The notes: generated by a model not told the origin, from the sequence alone. A DNA stretch of 40,741 nucleotides from Limisphaerales bacterium (GCA_014382585.1 JACNJL010000027.1:1-40741); one strand, 5' to 3'. Shown: positions 8,028 to 16,366, numbered from the stretch's first letter. A program made the numbers and translations.

Positions 8028-8878
8028 TGAGTTGGGGTAAAATCCATGGCGATATCGACCGCTACAGCGGAATGCGTGAGCGCGCCTACGGAGATGTAAT
8101 TGACGCCGGTTTCAGCAACGGCGCGGATGGTGTCGACCGTGATGCCGCCGCTGGCTTCAATTTGGCTGCGGCCATCGATGAGGGCCACGGCTTCGCGCAG
8201 CATTTCTGGCGGCATGTTGTCGAGCAGGATTATATCCGCGCCGGCCTTGGCGGCAGCGTCGGCCTGATCGAGAGTGTCGGCTTCGACCTCCACTTTTAAT
8301 TCCGGCGCGGCCTCATGCGCGCGCGCCACGGCTCCAGCCACCGGCTCGGGGCCGGGGAGGGCGGCGAGGTGGTTGTCTTTGATCATGATGAGGTCATCAA
8401 GCCCGCGCCGGTGATTTCGTGCGCCGCCGCATTGTACCGCGTATTTTTCAAATGCGCGCCAGCCCGGCGTGGTTTTGCGTGTGTCGAGAATCAGCACGCC
8501 CGTACCGCGCACTGCCTCCACATAACGCGCCGCTTGCGTGGCGATGCCAGAGAGGCGCTGGAGGTAATTTAGTGCAGTTCGCTCGGCGGTGAGGAGTGCC
8601 CGACACGGGGCGGTAATTTCGAGGATTGTTTCACCAAGGATAAGGTCATTGCCATCCTCGACGGGAGCGTTAAAAATTGCATCGCCCGAAAGTTGGGTGA
8701 ACGCTGCTTTCGCAAGCGCAAGGCCACATAGGGTTAGGGGCTCGCGTGCCACGATAATTGCGCGCCCCATGGCGTTGGCCGGCAGCAATGTGTTGGTCGT
8801 CACATCGCCCGCACCAACATCCTCGATAAGAGCGCGTTCCACGTGTTGTTGGATCAGTTGTTCGTCGAGTGCGGCCAC
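8024..8878 (-). CDS. nadC: nicotinate-nucleotide pyrophosphorylase (carboxylating)
   Basis: NadC converts quinolinate and PRPP to nicotinic acid mononucleotide in de novo NAD synthesis. The 284-residue product shows the family landmarks EDVGAGDVTT, ERTALNYLQRLSGIAT, LDTRKTTPGWRAFEKYAV, the GGARNHRRGLDDLIMIKDNH block, VEVEADTLDQA and a late EASGGI. The start is a GTG at 8878, giving a normal N-terminus. It is the first gene of the minus-strand run, so the promoter for nadC-birA-coaX-trpA-manC-rlmI probably lies in the 110-base gap before msrP. nadA and nadB are not in the window. Confidence 0.95.
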   Translation of the reverse strand: MAALDEQLIQQHVERALIEDVGAGDVTTNTLLPANAMGRAIIVAREPLTLCGLALAKAAFTQLSGDAIFNAPVEDGNDLILGETILEITAPCRALLTAERTALNYLQRLSGIATQAARYVEAVRGTGVLILDTRKTTPGWRAFEKYAVQCGGARNHRRGLDDLIMIKDNHLAALPGPEPVAGAVARAHEAAPELKVEVEADTLDQADAAAKAGADIILLDNMPPEMLREAVALIDGRSQIEASGGITVDTIRAVAETGVNYISVGALTHSAVAVDIAMDFTPTQ

Positions 8879-8925
8879 GGGCTATTCTTGAAGTGTACCA
8901 CGCGTTGTGGCAAACCGTTTTCCTG

Positions 8926-8937
8926 TTTCATATGAAA
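8926..8937. promoter_or_regulatory. 12-bp palindrome in the nadC/msrP divergent gap
   Basis: TTTCATATGAAA is a perfect palindrome in the gap of about 110 bases (8879-8988) between the divergent nadC and msrP starts. The gap must hold promoters in both directions, but I see no convincing -35/-10 pair. A palindrome this short and AT-rich can arise by chance. Confidence 0.25.
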
Positions 8938-8988
8938 TTAAGACGAAAAAAGGTGTCATTTTTGCGTCATCTGTGGCAGATTAATTTC

Positions 8989-9948
8989 ATGGCGAACGTC
9001 ATAATTCGACCCGAATGGCATCTACCGGAATCTGCGGTGACTCCAGAATCAACCTATCGTAACCGTCGGCAATTTATTAAGTCACTTGGCTTGGGCGCGG
9101 GCTTGGGGGGGGGCTTACTGGCTCACGACGCCGTGGCGGCAGCAGGGGCAGCGACGGCGGCTCAAAACGCCAAACTCTATCCCGGTAAACGCAACGCCAA
9201 ATACAATCCCAATTTCCGGCCTACCCAGCAAAAGTGGGCCACGGGCTATAATAATTTTTATGAGTTTTCTACCAACAAATTTCAAGTGCAAGGATTGGTG
9301 GGGAATTTCCGCATCGAACCGTGGCCGGTGACGGTTGGCGGGTTGTGCAAAAAACCATTCAAGATGGACGCGCAGGATTTGGTGGCTAAGTTTGGCGTTG
9401 AAGAGCGGGTGTATCGGTTTCGTTGCGTGGAAGGGTGGGGGATGATTTTGCCGTGGTCAGGATTTTCACTGCGGCGATTGATTGAACTGGCCGAGCCAAC
9501 CAATGAAGCCAAGTTTGTGAAATTCACCACCGCGATGGTTCCCAAGCAAATGCCTGGCATCGCGAGGTTGCCGCAATATCCGTGGCCATACACCGAAGGG
9601 TTACGGATCGCCGAGGCGATGCACGACCTTACGTTTGTGGCCACGGGAATGTACGGTAAACCTTTACCCAAACAAAATGGCGCGCCGATCCGTCTGGTTG
9701 TGCCGTGGAAATACGGTTACAAAAGCATCAAGAGCATTGTTAAAATTGAGTTTGTGGCAAAGCAGCCCAAAACATTATGGAACACTCTCTCGGCGGTGGA
9801 GTATCCGTTTGAATCAAATGTGGACCCCGCAAAGCCGCACCCGCGCTGGAGTCAGGCCAGTGAGGAAATGAAGGGGATGAACGGCTTGCGCGTGCGCACC
9901 CTGAAGTACAATGGATACGGTGCAGTAGCCGGATTGTATCAGCGTTAA
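8989..9948 (+). CDS. msrP: protein-methionine-sulfoxide reductase catalytic subunit
   Basis: MsrP (YedY) is a periplasmic molybdopterin enzyme that reduces methionine sulfoxide in envelope proteins. The start at 8989 gives 319 residues and places a Tat signal (NRRQFIKSLGLG) near the N-terminus, followed by the characteristic YPGKRNAKYNP segment. The molybdenum-ligand cysteine is in YRFRCVEGWGM, and LPWSGFSL, PLPKQNGAPIRLVVPWKYG and the final NGYGAVAGLY match the family. The frame extends 120 bases upstream into nadC, but that would put residues in front of the Tat signal and is unlikely. The usual haem partner msrQ is not adjacent; nnr follows after only 3 bases. Confidence 0.93.
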   Translation: MANVIIRPEWHLPESAVTPESTYRNRRQFIKSLGLGAGLGGGLLAHDAVAAAGAATAAQNAKLYPGKRNAKYNPNFRPTQQKWATGYNNFYEFSTNKFQVQGLVGNFRIEPWPVTVGGLCKKPFKMDAQDLVAKFGVEERVYRFRCVEGWGMILPWSGFSLRRLIELAEPTNEAKFVKFTTAMVPKQMPGIARLPQYPWPYTEGLRIAEAMHDLTFVATGMYGKPLPKQNGAPIRLVVPWKYGYKSIKSIVKIEFVAKQPKTLWNTLSAVEYPFESNVDPAKPHPRWSQASEEMKGMNGLRVRTLKYNGYGAVAGLYQR

Positions 9949-9951
9949 TTT

Positions 9952-11379
9952 ATGCCTTTGCCGGTCATTTCCGTGGCGCAAATGCGCGAGTGGGAAGAAC
10001 GCACCTGGGCGGCGGGAGTTTCGGCGGAAGCAGTGATGAAGCAAGCCGGTGGCGCTGTGGCGGGCTGGGCTGCAAACTTTGCGGATTTTTTTGATCCTTC
10101 AATTCTTTTTCTGATTGGCAAAGGCAATAACGGTGGGGATGCAAGGATTGCCGCTGAAATTCTCATGGCGCGAGAGTTTAACGGGCGCATTCAAGTGCTC
10201 GAAGTGAGTGATGGCACTGAGGTGTTACCGGATTTATCCGATGTGGCACTGGTGGTGGATGGCTTGTTCGGGATCGGGCTCAATCGGGAGTTGTCCGTCG
10301 ATTGGTGTGAGTTTATCAACAAACTCAATGCGGTTACTCACGGACTTCGAATACCCGTGTTGTCGGTAGACGTTCCGTCCGGGCTGGATGCGGATAGCGG
10401 CCAACCCCGTGGTGCGTCGGTGCGGGCAGATTACACGTTGACCTTTGGCGCCCCCAAGTGCGGTTTGATTTCGGACTGTGCTGCGGAATTTGTGGGGCAC
10501 TTGGAAGTGGCTGCGGAAATCGGGTTTGTCGATGCGCCGCCCTTGGGTGAACTGCGTTGGGTTGGTGCGGATGATTCCAAACGGTTTGCTCCCAAGCGGC
10601 TGGCCAACTCGCACAAAGGCACGTTCGGGCATGTGGGGATCATCGCCGGCTCCATGGGGTACCATGGCGCGGCCGTGTTGGCAGCACGGGCGGCGGAAAG
10701 TTCAGGCGTGGGTTTAGTGAGTGTGTTTACGCCGGCGTATGCACCGGTGGCCGCCCAATTGCAATCGGCGATGGTGCATCCGTGGGATGCGAATGTGGTT
10801 CATACTTTAAGTGCTTGCACAGCAGTGGTTATCGGGCCCGGCTTGGCAGGGCCGGATGTGCCGGAAAGTTTACGCCAAGTAACGGTAAATCTTTGGAGGG
10901 AATCGGAGAACCCAATTGTTGTGGATGCCAGCGCGCTGGAATGGATTGCCAATGAGCCAATCCCGGAAAATGCGGTGCGCGTGGTGACCCCGCATCCAGG
11001 TGAAGTAGCGAGGTTTCTGGATACCACCGCTGGTATCGTTCAAACGGATCGAATGCAAGCCATGCGGAAAGTTTCAGCAATATGCGGCGGGGCGATCACT
11101 GTGCACAAGGGGCGGCACACGCTCGTCGGAGGCATTGAAGGCCCGGTGAGCATCAACAGTTCTGGAAATCCACACCTCGCTCAAGGCGGGAGCGGGGATG
11201 TGCTCGCAGGGCACTTGGGTGGCTGGTTGGCTCGCAAGGATTTGGAGTCCACACCGATGGAAATCGTCGTGCAAGCGGTGTGGCGGCACGGGGCGGCGGC
11301 GGACAATCTTTCGAGCCTCCGTCACGCTTGGGGTCTTGAGGCGTTGCTTTCGAATTTGGAAACCGATTTTGATTGCTGA
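9952..11379 (+). CDS. nnr: bifunctional NAD(P)H-hydrate epimerase / ADP-dependent dehydratase
   Basis: This is the fused metabolite-repair enzyme that restores damaged NADH and NADPH. The N-terminal YjeF_N epimerase half contains GKGNNGGDA (57-65) and the VDVPSGLDAD block. The C-terminal ribokinase-like dehydratase half begins near GTFGHVGIIAGS and contains VVTPHPGEVARFL and the phosphate-binding GSGDVLAGHLGG. At 475 residues it is typical for the fusion. It starts 3 bases after msrP and is probably co-transcribed with it. Linking sulfoxide repair and nicotinamide repair in one operon is an inference from position only. Confidence 0.95.
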   Translation: MPLPVISVAQMREWEERTWAAGVSAEAVMKQAGGAVAGWAANFADFFDPSILFLIGKGNNGGDARIAAEILMAREFNGRIQVLEVSDGTEVLPDLSDVALVVDGLFGIGLNRELSVDWCEFINKLNAVTHGLRIPVLSVDVPSGLDADSGQPRGASVRADYTLTFGAPKCGLISDCAAEFVGHLEVAAEIGFVDAPPLGELRWVGADDSKRFAPKRLANSHKGTFGHVGIIAGSMGYHGAAVLAARAAESSGVGLVSVFTPAYAPVAAQLQSAMVHPWDANVVHTLSACTAVVIGPGLAGPDVPESLRQVTVNLWRESENPIVVDASALEWIANEPIPENAVRVVTPHPGEVARFLDTTAGIVQTDRMQAMRKVSAICGGAITVHKGRHTLVGGIEGPVSINSSGNPHLAQGGSGDVLAGHLGGWLARKDLESTPMEIVVQAVWRHGAAADNLSSLRHAWGLEALLSNLETDFDC

Positions 11380-11392
11380 AACCGGATTTCTA

Positions 11393-12682
11393 GTGCACGT
11401 TGAACGAAGAGTGAGGGGGTGGATTTCAATATTGGTGTGGCTACTGGTCGCAATGCCTGAAGCGCATTCTGCGTTTCTTGTGGAATTTCAGAACAAACGC
11501 GAATCGATTCAGGCGCACAGCATTCTCTCTGCAAACACGACAGGCGTCATTCTTCGGCCGGTCGGCGGCGGGTTCGGCAATGGCGTGCGTCATCGTTGGG
11601 ATGAATTCTCTGCACGCACGTTGGGGGTGCTGATGAGCGAGTTATTGGAGGACCCCCTTTTCAATCAAAAATCCCGTGAAGTGAAATTCAAAATCATGGA
11701 ATCGATCGAGGTGGCGCGAAGAGGGAAAGCTCCAGAAAAACCCGATCAACCGATCCGGCCACTCCGGCCACTCTTGCCACAACCCGTATCTCTGACCAAT
11801 GCTCCATCCCCGCCCGCGGTAAATCCCGGAACGGGAATCCCAACACCGCAACCTGCCGTTGTCCCTACCAACAGTTTGCCGGCCTTGCCGAAACCCACCG
11901 TAGTTGCCCCGGTCAAGCCGATCACTCAGCCTGCGACAAATGTGGCAACTGCGCCGGCATCCGTCCTTCAACTGGCCGAACCTCCCGGGGTGGCGCCCTT
12001 TCCGGAACGTCGCCCACCCGCGAGCGGGTTGAGTTCAGAAACTATGGTTAACCCATCAGGAATTTTCCTCACACTACTGGTCATGGCACTGAGCGGATAC
12101 GCCGGGTACGAAATCGCTCGATTCAAAAAACGTCCGGTGAAGCTGGTGTGTGCGTTAAGCGCGATGTTGCCTGTATTGGGCCCCGCAGTTTTTTTGGCAT
12201 TACCACCTCAAAACAGTAGCGAGGCAACGCAGTTTGCGTCGCCCGGCGTCCCCGGTGCGCCAGACATGCCGGGAACCACGCCGCCCGCACCATTGCCCGC
12301 CGTGAAGGAGTTGAAATATGAGGATGACCCTGACTCGCCTTATGCAAATCTTACTGCTGGCGGCGTTGAGGAAACTCAATTTGTGGAAGAATCCGTTGCC
12401 GTACCGCCTGCGGTTGCGAAATCGCTCGAGCATTATCATGCTTCTGAATACGAATTCACCCCGGCATTTTTCAGCCAATACTTTGCTCAATTTGTGGGCG
12501 CGGCAGCCACGACCGGCGAGGCGCTCATTTTGCGTTCCAATTCAGATGAGTATCCCGTCCACTATATTTCATCCGTGGACGTCACCGGGCTGCAGATTAT
12601 TTACGCGGCCAATGGCCAGTGGGTGCAGCAGTTTTTGACCTATGCCGATCTCACTGAAGTGGAGGTGTTGGGTCATGCCTGA
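11393..12682 (+). CDS. membrane protein of unknown family with signal peptide and Pro-rich linker
   Basis: I do not recognise this family. With a GTG start at 11393 (a second GTG at 11411 is also possible) it has 429 residues; the frame is open further upstream but only inside nnr. The order is: signal-like segment (WISILVWLLVA), a small beta-rich-looking region ending in RHRWDEFSARTL, a Pro-rich linker at about 114-220, two hydrophobic helices at about 223-240 and 250-270, a second Pro-rich linker, and a C-terminal region at about 348-429 with FFSQYF and VQQFLTYADLTEVE. Both end regions read like small beta-barrel modules, but that is only an impression. It overlaps the kinase gene downstream by 8 bases and is probably translated with it. 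Confidence 0.72.
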   Translation: MHVERRVRGWISILVWLLVAMPEAHSAFLVEFQNKRESIQAHSILSANTTGVILRPVGGGFGNGVRHRWDEFSARTLGVLMSELLEDPLFNQKSREVKFKIMESIEVARRGKAPEKPDQPIRPLRPLLPQPVSLTNAPSPPAVNPGTGIPTPQPAVVPTNSLPALPKPTVVAPVKPITQPATNVATAPASVLQLAEPPGVAPFPERRPPASGLSSETMVNPSGIFLTLLVMALSGYAGYEIARFKKRPVKLVCALSAMLPVLGPAVFLALPPQNSSEATQFASPGVPGAPDMPGTTPPAPLPAVKELKYEDDPDSPYANLTAGGVEETQFVEESVAVPPAVAKSLEHYHASEYEFTPAFFSQYFAQFVGAAATTGEALILRSNSDEYPVHYISSVDVTGLQIIYAANGQWVQQFLTYADLTEVEVLGHA

Positions 12683-13280
12683 TTCAATGAAATACAACGC
12701 CGTCTTGCTGTTTGGCGCTCCCGGTTCCGGAAAGGGAACTCAAGGACGCATCCTTCGGCATCTTCCTGATTGTTACTACTTCGCCTGTGGGGATGCCTTT
12801 CGTAATTTGCGTCCAGATGACCCGCTTGGAAAAACTTTTTTGGAATACTCGAGTCGCGGCGAGTTGGTGCCTGACGAATTTACCATCACGCTTTGGCAGA
12901 AAAATATGGAGAGTGCCATCGTTAAGGGAGCCTTTCACCCCAAGCAGGATTTCCTGGTGCTCGACGGGATTCCGCGCAACCCGCATCAAGTTGAAATGAT
13001 GAGCGAGCATGTCAATGTGATGGCCGTGCTGCATTTGGCCTGTCCGGATCAGGAGCAAATGATCCAACGAATTCAACGCCGTGCCTTACTCGAAAGCAGG
13101 CTCGACGATGCCAATCTCGACATCATTCGGCAACGATTCGAAACCTATAAAAAGGAAACCCAGCCTGTGCTTGATTGCTTTGATGCCAGCATTGTACACG
13201 AAATCGACTCCACCCAACCCCCTGTCAAAGTGCTCGGCGGTGTTGCCGAAGCGCTGGGGCAACTGGAGTTCTGTAATTGA
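12675..13280 (+). CDS. adenylate kinase-like nucleoside monophosphate kinase
   Basis: The protein carries the P-loop GAPGSGKGTQ (residues 14-23), the NMP-binding GDAFR, LVLDGIPRNPHQ and a lid/arginine region SRLDD with R-x3-Y-x3-T-x-P. These define the adenylate kinase superfamily, which moves phosphate between nucleotides. The lid is short with no zinc-finger cysteines, as in short-type AK1/UMP-CMP kinases. The start at 12675 is supported by GGAGG at 12661-12665, nine bases upstream. Whether this is the cell's main adenylate kinase or a second one cannot be told; it is not beside secY, where adk often sits. The product has 201 residues. Confidence 0.85.
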   Translation: MPDSMKYNAVLLFGAPGSGKGTQGRILRHLPDCYYFACGDAFRNLRPDDPLGKTFLEYSSRGELVPDEFTITLWQKNMESAIVKGAFHPKQDFLVLDGIPRNPHQVEMMSEHVNVMAVLHLACPDQEQMIQRIQRRALLESRLDDANLDIIRQRFETYKKETQPVLDCFDASIVHEIDSTQPPVKVLGGVAEALGQLEFCN

Positions 13281-14227
13281 TGGCCCCCCGCGTGCTCTAC
13301 ATGGGCACTGCCGAGTTGGCTTGCCCACCGCTCGTGGCGCTTCATCAAAGTTCCGTTGCGGATGTCGTAGGCGTAGTCACCCAACCGGACCGCCCCAGCG
13401 GACGAAAGCTAGCGCTTCAACCCAGTGCTGTTAAACAATGTGCACTGAAATTAGGGGTACCCGTCATCCAGCCAAAATCGCTGCGTAACCCTGAGTCACT
13501 CAAACAACTCGCCACGTTTGAAGCAGATCTTTTTATCGTAACTGCCTACGGCCAAATCCTCTCGCAAGCCGCACTTGACCTGCCTCCGCGCGGCGCGCTG
13601 AATGTTCACGCTTCACTTCTTCCGCGTCATCGAGGTGCCGCACCAATTCAGTGGGCCATCCTCAAAGGCGACGCGACCACCGGCATCACCCTGATGCGTA
13701 TGGATGCCGGGCTAGACACAGGAGACATAATCGCAAGCACGGCAACCCACATTGGAAGTGAAGACACTGCTCAAACGCTACACGATCGTTTATCCGAAAT
13801 GGGAGCCAAACTATTAATCGAATCATTGCCCGGTTTTTTGGGCGGCACCTTAATTTCTGTTCCTCAAGATGACAGTGCATCCACCTATGCGCGGAAAATT
13901 TTGAAACAGGATGGCTTGATTGATTGGGCTCAACCCGCGATTACCATCCAAAACAAATTGCGCGCATTCACCCCGTGGCCAGGTTTATTCACGCAATTGC
14001 CAACTCAAAAAATGCGATCAGTCAAAATCCAGAAAGTAAGCGCTTCCACGGTAAGCGGCAATCCGGGCGAGGTGATTTCCGCCAATGAACAGGGCATTTG
14101 GGTCGGTTGCGGAGAGGGGTCACTGTCGCTGTTGCTGCTTCAAAGAGAAGGGGGGAGGCCGCTCAACGCGGTTGATTTCCTCAATGGATGCCCCCTTGAA
14201 CCAGGAAGCCGTCTTGGGCAACCCTGA
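13280..14227 (+). CDS. fmt: methionyl-tRNA formyltransferase
   Basis: Fmt formylates initiator Met-tRNA using 10-formyltetrahydrofolate. The N-terminal catalytic domain has YMGTAELACPPL, FIVTAYGQIL and the signature NVHASLLPRHRGAAPIQWA with the catalytic Asn and His, then MDAGLDTGDII. The C-terminal OB-like domain includes NKLRAFTPWPG. The ATG at 13280 overlaps the stop of the kinase gene by 1 base; a TTG one codon earlier is also in frame. At 315 residues it is full length. The def gene, often its neighbour, is not in the window. Confidence 0.95.
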   Translation: MAPRVLYMGTAELACPPLVALHQSSVADVVGVVTQPDRPSGRKLALQPSAVKQCALKLGVPVIQPKSLRNPESLKQLATFEADLFIVTAYGQILSQAALDLPPRGALNVHASLLPRHRGAAPIQWAILKGDATTGITLMRMDAGLDTGDIIASTATHIGSEDTAQTLHDRLSEMGAKLLIESLPGFLGGTLISVPQDDSASTYARKILKQDGLIDWAQPAITIQNKLRAFTPWPGLFTQLPTQKMRSVKIQKVSASTVSGNPGEVISANEQGIWVGCGEGSLSLLLLQREGGRPLNAVDFLNGCPLEPGSRLGQP

Positions 14228-14242
14228 AAACAGTTCTTGAAC

Positions 14243-14270
14243 TTGACAATTGAGGCGCAACGCCTAATTT
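14243..14270 (+). promoter_or_regulatory. sigma-70-type promoter of the tetR-efflux operon
   Basis: TTGACA at 14243-14248 is a perfect -35 box, and TAATTT at 14265-14270 is a fair -10 box after a 16-base spacer. The spacer also contains AGGCG-CAA-CGCCT (14253-14265), which could act as a weak terminator for fmt. The predicted start of transcription, around 14277, falls inside the inverted repeat that follows, a layout that fits repression by blocking RNA polymerase. Confidence 0.6.
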
Positions 14271-14272
14271 GA

Positions 14273-14306
14273 GCACCTGATTCAAACGATTGTTTGAATC
14301 AGGTGC
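14273..14306. promoter_or_regulatory. perfect 15+15 bp inverted repeat, probable TetR operator
   Basis: The left arm GCACCTGATTCAAAC (14273-14287) and its exact reverse complement (14292-14306) flank the spacer GATT. The right arm ends one base before the tetR ATG at 14307. The core CAAAC-N4-GTTTG resembles sites of other TetR-family repressors such as PsrA. Its position just after the -10 box suggests autoregulation. In RNA it would also fold into a hairpin that covers the leader, and there is no separate Shine-Dalgarno site. Confidence 0.75.
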
Positions 14307-14942
14307 ATGAAACTGAAGGATACAAAACGTGATATCTTAGATGCCGCTGAACTCTTATTCGCGGCGCGCGGCCCTCAAGCCACCTCGTTAAGGCAAATTA
14401 TTGGCCGTGCCAAAGTGAATTTGGCGGCGGTCCATTACCATTTCGGGAGTAAGGAATCTTTGTTGCAAGCGGTCATGTCACGACGGCTCGTGCCGTTAAA
14501 TGCTGAACGTCTCGCGTTATTGGAGGAACAAGAACGTGCTTACGGACGCCGCCCGGTTCCATTGCGTAAAGTGCTTGGGGCGTTGGTGGGGCCGGCGCTT
14601 CGGCTGAGCCGCAATCCCCAAAAAGGCGGCGCGGTGTTCATGCAATTATTGGGCCGCTGTTTTATGGAACCGGATGCAAAAATCCAGGCGATGTTGGATC
14701 GTCAGCTGGAGGAGGTGGCCGGTCGGTTTATTCCGGCGTTGCGACGGGCGTTGCCGAAATTACCGGAGGAAGATTTTTTTTGGCGGATTCATTTTCTGGT
14801 GGGCGCAATGGCGCACACGATGGCAGACGCTGAGCGATTGCGTTCATTTTCCGGTGGGCGCTGTGATCCGGATGACACGGAAGCTATGGTTGATCATCTG
14901 GTGATTTTTTTATCCGCCGGGTTCAAGGCGAAATCACGGTGA
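14307..14942 (+). CDS. TetR-family transcriptional repressor
   Basis: The 211-residue protein has a TetR-type N-terminal DNA-binding domain: a first helix with ILDAAELLFAARG and a helix-turn-helix at about 27-46 (TSLRQIIGRAKVNLAAVHYHF) ending in the usual YHFGSKESLL. The C-terminal ligand domain looks like the CerR/YbiH-type group by its spacing and RQLEEV-like helix, but this is weak. It is the first gene of an operon with an outer-membrane factor, a membrane-fusion protein and an RND pump, and a perfect palindrome abuts its start codon. It probably represses its own operon and is relieved by a pump substrate; the ligand is unknown. Confidence 0.9.
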   Translation: MKLKDTKRDILDAAELLFAARGPQATSLRQIIGRAKVNLAAVHYHFGSKESLLQAVMSRRLVPLNAERLALLEEQERAYGRRPVPLRKVLGALVGPALRLSRNPQKGGAVFMQLLGRCFMEPDAKIQAMLDRQLEEVAGRFIPALRRALPKLPEEDFFWRIHFLVGAMAHTMADAERLRSFSGGRCDPDDTEAMVDHLVIFLSAGFKAKSR

Positions 14943-16366
14943 ACACGCGTGCCATTATTTTTGTTGAGCTGATTCTCGTCAGTCTGCTGGGAGGTTGCGC
15001 CGTCAAAATGCCTGTGCGTTCAGGGTTCTCACTGGAACTCCCGGAACAATGGACGTCGGGTGCGGGTTCCACCAATGCGCTGACCGCCGACTGGTGGAAA
15101 TCATTGGGCAATTTCGAATTAAACGGATTGGTTCAAGAAGCTCTGATCAATAATCCGAATTTACAGATTACAGCTGTTCGCCTTGAGCAGGCGCGTTTGC
15201 GGCAACGGATTGCGAGCGCGGATCGACGGCCTTCATTGAATGCCTCATTGGATTCAAATAAAAAACGCAGCAATTTCATCGGGTTACCGATTGGCGGGGC
15301 GTCTGTGTTAACCTCGCGATCAGAAAATTACGGATTTATGCTGTCCAGTAATTGGGAAATGGATGTGTGGGGTCGCATCGGTGCCGGGCAGTTGGCAGCG
15401 TCGATGGACACAGCCGCGGCGCGAGCGGAACTGCGGGCGGGGAAGCAATCACTGGCTGCCCAAACGGTGAAAGCGTGGATTGCATTGACGGAAGCGCGTG
15501 AGCAACTTGATTTGGCAGCGGCAAATGTGGAGATTCTCGAAACGAGCACGCGACAGGCTGATATACGCCTTGGGCTTGGAGTGGGGTCGGCGTTGGATTT
15601 GCGTTTGGCGGAGACAAACCTCTCGGCCACCCGTGCATTGGTTGAGCAATGGCGATCTTCACGGGCTCGGGCGCAGCGACAATTGGAAGTTTTGTTGGGG
15701 AGATATCCTGAAGGTGTGTTGGTCGGGGTGCCTGTTTTACCGGAATTACCACCGGCGATGCCCGCGGGCCTGCCATCCCAATTGCTCACACGTAGACCTG
15801 ATATTTTGGGTGCGCATAGTCGGTTAATTGCTGCCGATGCTCGTACGGTGGTGGCGAATGCGGAGTTGTACCCAGTTTTTTCACTGACCGCTTCGGGCGG
15901 AACGTCCAGCGATGAGCTTGAGAATTTACTGAACAATCATATGCTCGTGTGGTCTCTTGGCGCAAATTTGACGCAACCGATTTTCAACTCTGGGCGGTTG
16001 CGCGCCAATGTGAAGTTGCGGCAGAGTTTGGCAAACGAGGCGGTGAGCCAATATCGTAGTACGATTCTTAATGCATTTGCTGAGGTTGAAACGGCATTAA
16101 ATAATGAACGGTTATTGAGTGAGCGTGAGGCGATGTTGGCTGATGCGGCGGGCAAAGCCGCTCAGGCGTTTGAGCTGGCTGGAGACCGTTTCTCACGGGG
16201 ATTGGAGCCGTTCGCGCGGGTGCTCGATGCGCAACGGCGGGTCAACGAATTGCGCGGTCAAAAGGTTGGGGTGCGTCGCTTGCTTTTGGAAAATCGAGTG
16301 AATCTTCACTTGGCATTGGGGGGTGGGTTTGATCTCCCGCAAGCAGAGGCGGAGGGGAGGCAATGA
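14939..16366 (+). CDS. outer-membrane efflux lipoprotein (NodT/OprM family)
   Basis: This is the TolC-type outer-membrane channel of the tripartite pump. It begins with a GTG that overlaps the tetR stop by 4 bases. A signal peptide ends in the lipobox LGGC with Cys20, so the channel is probably lipid-anchored like OprM. Two repeated OEP domains are visible, each with long amphipathic helices (e.g. LRLAETNLSATRALVEQW, and AEVETALNNERLLSEREAML), together with RRPDILGAHSRLIAADARTV between them. At 475 residues it is normal for NodT-family factors. It exports substrate handed over by the adaptor and pump encoded next. Confidence 0.93.
   Translation: MNTRAIIFVELILVSLLGGCAVKMPVRSGFSLELPEQWTSGAGSTNALTADWWKSLGNFELNGLVQEALINNPNLQITAVRLEQARLRQRIASADRRPSLNASLDSNKKRSNFIGLPIGGASVLTSRSENYGFMLSSNWEMDVWGRIGAGQLAASMDTAAARAELRAGKQSLAAQTVKAWIALTEAREQLDLAAANVEILETSTRQADIRLGLGVGSALDLRLAETNLSATRALVEQWRSSRARAQRQLEVLLGRYPEGVLVGVPVLPELPPAMPAGLPSQLLTRRPDILGAHSRLIAADARTVVANAELYPVFSLTASGGTSSDELENLLNNHMLVWSLGANLTQPIFNSGRLRANVKLRQSLANEAVSQYRSTILNAFAEVETALNNERLLSEREAMLADAAGKAAQAFELAGDRFSRGLEPFARVLDAQRRVNELRGQKVGVRRLLLENRVNLHLALGGGFDLPQAEAEGRQ

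Noticed and set aside
8869-8988. N-terminal extension of msrP by 40 residues
   Set aside because: It would overlap nadC and place residues before the Tat signal. The ATG at 8989 gives the normal family N-terminus.
11198-11392. Upstream part of the frame of the Pro-rich membrane protein
   Set aside because: These bases encode the end of nnr with clear dehydratase motifs. The signal-like segment begins only after 11393.
14253-14265. AGGCG-CAA-CGCCT as the fmt terminator
   Set aside because: The stem is only 5 bp with a 3-base loop and is followed by just TAATTT. It sits between the -35 and -10 boxes of the tetR promoter, which explains the site better.
15328-15936. Open frame of 202 codons on the minus strand inside the outer-membrane factor gene
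   Set aside because: It is antisense to a well-supported efflux channel gene, is rich in Ser/Arg/Ala as expected for a shadow frame, and has no family motif.
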